64,000 bases of DNA from an uncultured Acetatifactor sp. (GTDB lineage: Bacteria; Bacillota; Clostridia; Lachnospirales; Lachnospiraceae): contig CAJTLR010000008.1 in the NCBI GenBank assembly GCA_910577185.1, forward strand, positions 1 to 64,000, given 5' to 3'. How positions within the stretch are numbered: the stretch's first letter is position 1; each line of letters begins with the position of its first letter. The notes below the pieces were generated by a model. It worked only from the letters and a program-made list of their open reading frames with translations, did no database searches and was not told where the DNA came from. Shown here in pieces: positions 61,313-64,000 of the stretch. The position numbers and the translations under genes were made by a program.

Positions 61313-62860
61313 ATGAGATTTGCAGATGAAGTGCACAGTACCTTAAAATCACATTTGAAATACATAGGATTTGCAGTATTAACAGGAATATGTGTCTACT
61401 TTTCCTTAATGTCAAATAATCTCGTAAATAATCTGGATGGAATATGGCATTCATCTAATTTTATTGCCGGAAATTGGGAGATATCTCTTGGAAGAGGATT
61501 ACAACGATATGCTGACAGAGCAAGGTTTGGACTTGTAACAAGTGCGTGGAATTCTATTATTGTCTTTATTTTAATTGGTACGGCTGATTCGCTTATCATA
61601 GCGCGGTTTCGGCTGAGAGATACTTTGTTCTCATATTTATTGGTTTTCGCTACAATTTCTAATCCTATTGTATGCGAGTCGCTGAGTTACTGCTATATGT
61701 CGGTAAACTTTGGACTTGCATATTTCTTTTCTGTTTTATCATTTATGCTTATTTCCGGTAATGCAGAAACAAAAAAGAAGATCCTTTTCACATGTTTATT
61801 ATCCTCTTTGGCATTTGGGATTTCCATGGCGTTTTATCAGGCTTATATCTGTGTTTATGCAGTATTATGTATCTACCTCATATTAGTGATACTTAAAAAA
61901 GAAAAGGCTCTTTTGAAAGCCGCACAAAAAAGCATATTGTGTATTGTAATATTTATGGGAGGGGGTATTGTTTATTATACAATAACACAGTTATTATTGT
62001 GGAGGGCTGGCACAGAGATGGCTGCCTATAGGGGGGCCAACAATATCGGTATCATAGAAATAATAAAAAATATTCCTATGGGAATCATAACGGCTTATAA
62101 GGAGTCATGGAATTACTTTTGGGTTGACAGATTAAACGCAAAAATGGAATTTTCGAATATTGTCATTATTCTTACATATGTGACAATTGTAATATTTACG
62201 ATCATGTCACTTTATGACCTTTTCAAAACAAGTAAGAAGCATATGGCGTTTTCAGCTGCTATAGTAATATTCTTGCCGGTTGCTGCATCAGTTATCTGCG
62301 TTGTTGCTGTTGGCAATTTAATTTCCGGATTAATGGCAATGGGAATTCTCATGTCAGTGCTGATGTTCTATACCTTTGTGGATGACAGAAAATGCATGAA
62401 ACTCATAATGAACTGCGTTTTGATCATAATTTCATGGTATTTGGTTTCAGCAGTTATAAATGATCAAATAGCATTAAAAGAAGGTATAAAAGCTACGGAA
62501 AGGATTACGGAAGACATATTGACACAAGCTGCTTCCTCTGGTTTATTAGAAAATGTTGATAGTGTTGCATTTATAGGAAGAGCAGCTGAAAATCCATTAT
62601 TTTATAAGAGTACGGCCTATGAAATGGCAAATGAATATGCGCAGTTTGGTAGATGGAGTACGGATGCAAGAAATAACAGGGTTACCTGGAATGGTATAAC
62701 AGAAATTTTCTGTGGAATATCCCTGCCATTTTGTGGGGACGATACTTATTTAAACATTATACAATCAAATCGTATAAAAGATATGCCCATATATCCACAA
62801 AATGGGTATATGGCAATAATAGACAATGTCTTAGTTGTAAAAATATCAGATCTTTACTAA
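61313..62860 (+). CDS. GtrII-like glucosyltransferase membrane protein
   Basis: A 515-residue protein with about ten membrane segments. The N-terminal part (MSNNLVNNLDGIWHSSNFIAGNWEISLGRGLQRYAD) and the following hydrophobic blocks resemble the glucosyl-transferase GtrII family, in which polyprenyl-linked glucose is added to surface glycans; the acidic pair in NNLDGIW fits a catalytic DG. A soluble C-terminal domain (residues 400-515) is outside the membrane. The ATG at 61313 has AAAGGAGG 10 bp upstream. G+C is far below that of the neighbours and codons are AT-rich, which together with flanking gene fragments points to horizontal acquisition. Confidence 0.75.
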   Translation: MRFADEVHSTLKSHLKYIGFAVLTGICVYFSLMSNNLVNNLDGIWHSSNFIAGNWEISLGRGLQRYADRARFGLVTSAWNSIIVFILIGTADSLIIARFRLRDTLFSYLLVFATISNPIVCESLSYCYMSVNFGLAYFFSVLSFMLISGNAETKKKILFTCLLSSLAFGISMAFYQAYICVYAVLCIYLILVILKKEKALLKAAQKSILCIVIFMGGGIVYYTITQLLLWRAGTEMAAYRGANNIGIIEIIKNIPMGIITAYKESWNYFWVDRLNAKMEFSNIVIILTYVTIVIFTIMSLYDLFKTSKKHMAFSAAIVIFLPVAASVICVVAVGNLISGLMAMGILMSVLMFYTFVDDRKCMKLIMNCVLIIISWYLVSAVINDQIALKEGIKATERITEDILTQAASSGLLENVDSVAFIGRAAENPLFYKSTAYEMANEYAQFGRWSTDARNNRVTWNGITEIFCGISLPFCGDDTYLNIIQSNRIKDMPIYPQNGYMAIIDNVLVVKISDLY

Positions 62861-62868
62861 CAGTTTAA

Positions 62869-63054
62869 AGAGTCCCTAAACCTGGTGTTATCAGTGAATA
62901 TACAAAATACACCATTGCAGACATGCCGAACAAAGTGTTGGGGCATGTCGCGACGAAGTATGATTCTGTGAGTGAAGGAGTGAAAGCTAAAAAGTATGTC
63001 TGGAAATATGGTTCTCGCCGGGGAGAGAAATTAAGCCCTGCCAGAGTGCCTTAA
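62869..63054 (+). pseudogene. C-terminal fragment of an unrecognised protein
   Basis: An open frame of 61 codons without a start codon at its head, ending in TAA: RVPKPGVISEYTKYTIADMP...VLGHVATKYD...YVWKYGSRRGEKL. It has protein-like composition and a perfect GACATGCC/GGCATGTC inverted repeat inside. A terminator follows 20 bp later. It is probably the 3' end of a gene whose 5' part was lost when the gtr-like gene arrived. I do not recognise the family. Confidence 0.4.
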
Positions 63055-63073
63055 TACGTCGTGGAAACTGATG

Positions 63074-63105
63074 AAAGCCGCCACCCGAAAAGGGGACGGC
63101 TTTTT
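63074..63105 (+). terminator. Terminator before array F
   Basis: AAAGCCG..CCC-GAAAA-GGGG..CGGCTTTTT, a stem with a small internal loop and five T's. Confidence 0.85.
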
Positions 63106-63212
63106 GTGCACACGGGTGCATAAGGAAAATTGTTGCTGACGCAACATGCACCCGGCGCGGCGGGTAGAGGAGAAGAGCGCTCCCCTACTTGATTGCACAC
63201 GGGTGCATTCCA
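63104..63212 (+). repeat. Terminator-associated structured repeat, array F
   Basis: Starts at TTTTTGTGCACA, with one type I unit, arms CGGGTGCAT/ATGCACCCG around GTTGC-TGAC-GCAAC, the spacer module (GGCGGGTAGAGGAG...CCCCTACTTGATT) and then GCACACGGGTGCAT, the first arm of a second, truncated unit. Confidence 0.9.
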
Positions 63213-63248
63213 TGTTTCCATAGGGGACGGATTTCACAGTTTGCGGGT

Positions 63249-64000
63249 TCAGCCCGGTTCTGCAATCCGGGTCACACCCACATAAATTTCGGATATCTCA
63301 TACCAGGTGGCATAGTCCGTGACACCGGTCTGGGGGAGATTGAAGATTCCCTGGAAAGTGCGTACGGCCTGGGCGGTGGCGGGACCGTAGATGCCGTCTG
63401 CCGTCACTGTGGGAATGGCAGGGTAATTCCGGGCAATCCGGTTCAGCTGTATCTGCAGCTGACGGACTTTATCTCCGGAGGAACCCTGCCCCAGATCATA
63501 TCCGGGCCAGGAGGAAGGCACGCCGGAAATGATCTGGGCCGTATTGATATACATATCATTTCCGTAATAGTACCTTATGATTTCGATGGGGGAATAGCCT
63601 TCATTTGCCAGGTACATGGAACCCCACTGGCTCAAACCCGAGCAGGTGACCCTTTTTCCATCACAGTAAGAGGTAAAAATGGGCTGGCGCACCCCGGGCC
63701 TGGACAGATAGTTGGCAAAGATAGTATCCACCAGGTAGTCGATATTTTCAAAAATGTTCCTTCCATAGACCCATTTCTGGTCATATGCGGTGGAGGAAGT
63801 GATGGTAAAATCATATCCCTGGTTCCGGTACCATTCGGTATACACCCTGTTCAGGGTAAACGACATGATCACCAGAATGTTTGCGTACAGTGCGTTCTCC
63901 GGCCAGGTGGAATAGACTTCGCAGGAGGCCACATTTTTGATGTAATCCTTATACCGCACCCAGTAATTGCGCGCGGTGGAATCGGAGGGAACACCGTCGT
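63249..64000 (-). CDS. SpoIID-like protein with peptidoglycan-binding domain (partial)
   Basis: The gene runs off the right edge; 249 codons are seen, and the frame remains open to base 64000 (DGVPSDSTARNYW before the first visible start), so the N-terminus is missing. Residues in the middle match the SpoIID/LytB fold: YIKNVASCEVYSTWPENALYA, SFTLNRVYTEW, and the late CSGLSQWGSMYLANEGYSPIEIIRYYYG. The last 90 residues are a PG_binding_1 repeat (GQGSSGDKVRQLQIQLN, DGIYGPATAQAVRTFQGIF). Such proteins cut or bind peptidoglycan in sporulation or cell-wall remodelling. A damaged second copy lies at 61011. Confidence 0.85.
   Translation of the reverse strand, partial: DGVPSDSTARNYWVRYKDYIKNVASCEVYSTWPENALYANILVIMSFTLNRVYTEWYRNQGYDFTITSSTAYDQKWVYGRNIFENIDYLVDTIFANYLSRPGVRQPIFTSYCDGKRVTCSGLSQWGSMYLANEGYSPIEIIRYYYGNDMYINTAQIISGVPSSWPGYDLGQGSSGDKVRQLQIQLNRIARNYPAIPTVTADGIYGPATAQAVRTFQGIFNLPQTGVTDYATWYEISEIYVGVTRIAEPG

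Overview
The window reads as chromosomal DNA of a spore-forming Gram-positive in the Lachnospiraceae (Clostridia). The grounds are inferential: base composition near half G+C, A/G-rich Shine-Dalgarno sites before almost every gene, a DNPR-type (meso-diaminopimelate) MurE, a SpoIID-like protein with a peptidoglycan-binding domain, a Maff2 fragment of the kind carried by conjugative elements of gut Clostridia, and the Firmicute-type cluster priA-def-fmt-protease-rsmB-rlmN-stp-prkC-rsgA. The species cannot be named from this sequence. I see no rRNA, tRNA or CRISPR array.

Layout. 1-5.8 kb: a very large TPR protein with a degenerate J domain beside its own Hsp70, then a convergent PHP phosphatase. 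6-9.6 kb: the lower-glycolysis genes gapA, pgk, tpiA, each with strong expression signals. 9.8-14.7 kb: a lipoprotein, a DUF4838 protein and a divergent MBOAT/SGNH acyl-transfer pair. 15-20.9 kb: regulators (TetR, response-regulator diguanylate cyclase, XRE-cupin), a 19-bp tandem repeat, a MazG-like protein and, opposite it, a small membrane protein whose promoter is embedded between two LexA-like boxes. 21-23.9 kb: an SfsA-MutY fusion followed by a family 2 glycosyltransferase. 23.9-26.5 kb: an accessory scar with a broken histidine phosphatase, a YqeK-like HD protein, a Maff2 remnant and a MntA/HepT toxin-antitoxin pair.

26.5-36.2 kb holds PAP2 and diacylglycerol-kinase-like lipid genes, glyA, hom, aspartokinase, a membrane-anchored NagZ-like glycosidase and murE. 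36.4-47.7 kb is a dense housekeeping block for replication restart, protein N-terminus processing, rRNA methylation, Ser/Thr phospho-signalling and ribosome assembly. 48-54 kb: thrC, deoC, an aminopeptidase P and an ATP-type PEP carboxykinase; hom, aspartokinase and thrC together supply most of the aspartate-to-threonine route. 54.4-60.9 kb ends in sbcD and an unusually long sbcC. 61-64 kb is again accessory: an AT-rich GtrII-type membrane protein flanked by a deleted copy and an intact (edge-truncated) copy of the SpoIID-like gene.

The most striking unexplained signal is a family of structured intergenic repeats at 1, 7.3, 26.4, 42.5, 47.7, 54.0-54.3 and 63.1 kb. Most copies begin right at the T-tract of a rho-independent terminator, they fold into nested hairpins, and their stems vary between copies in a compensatory way. 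A second module of the same arrays folds as a three-way junction.
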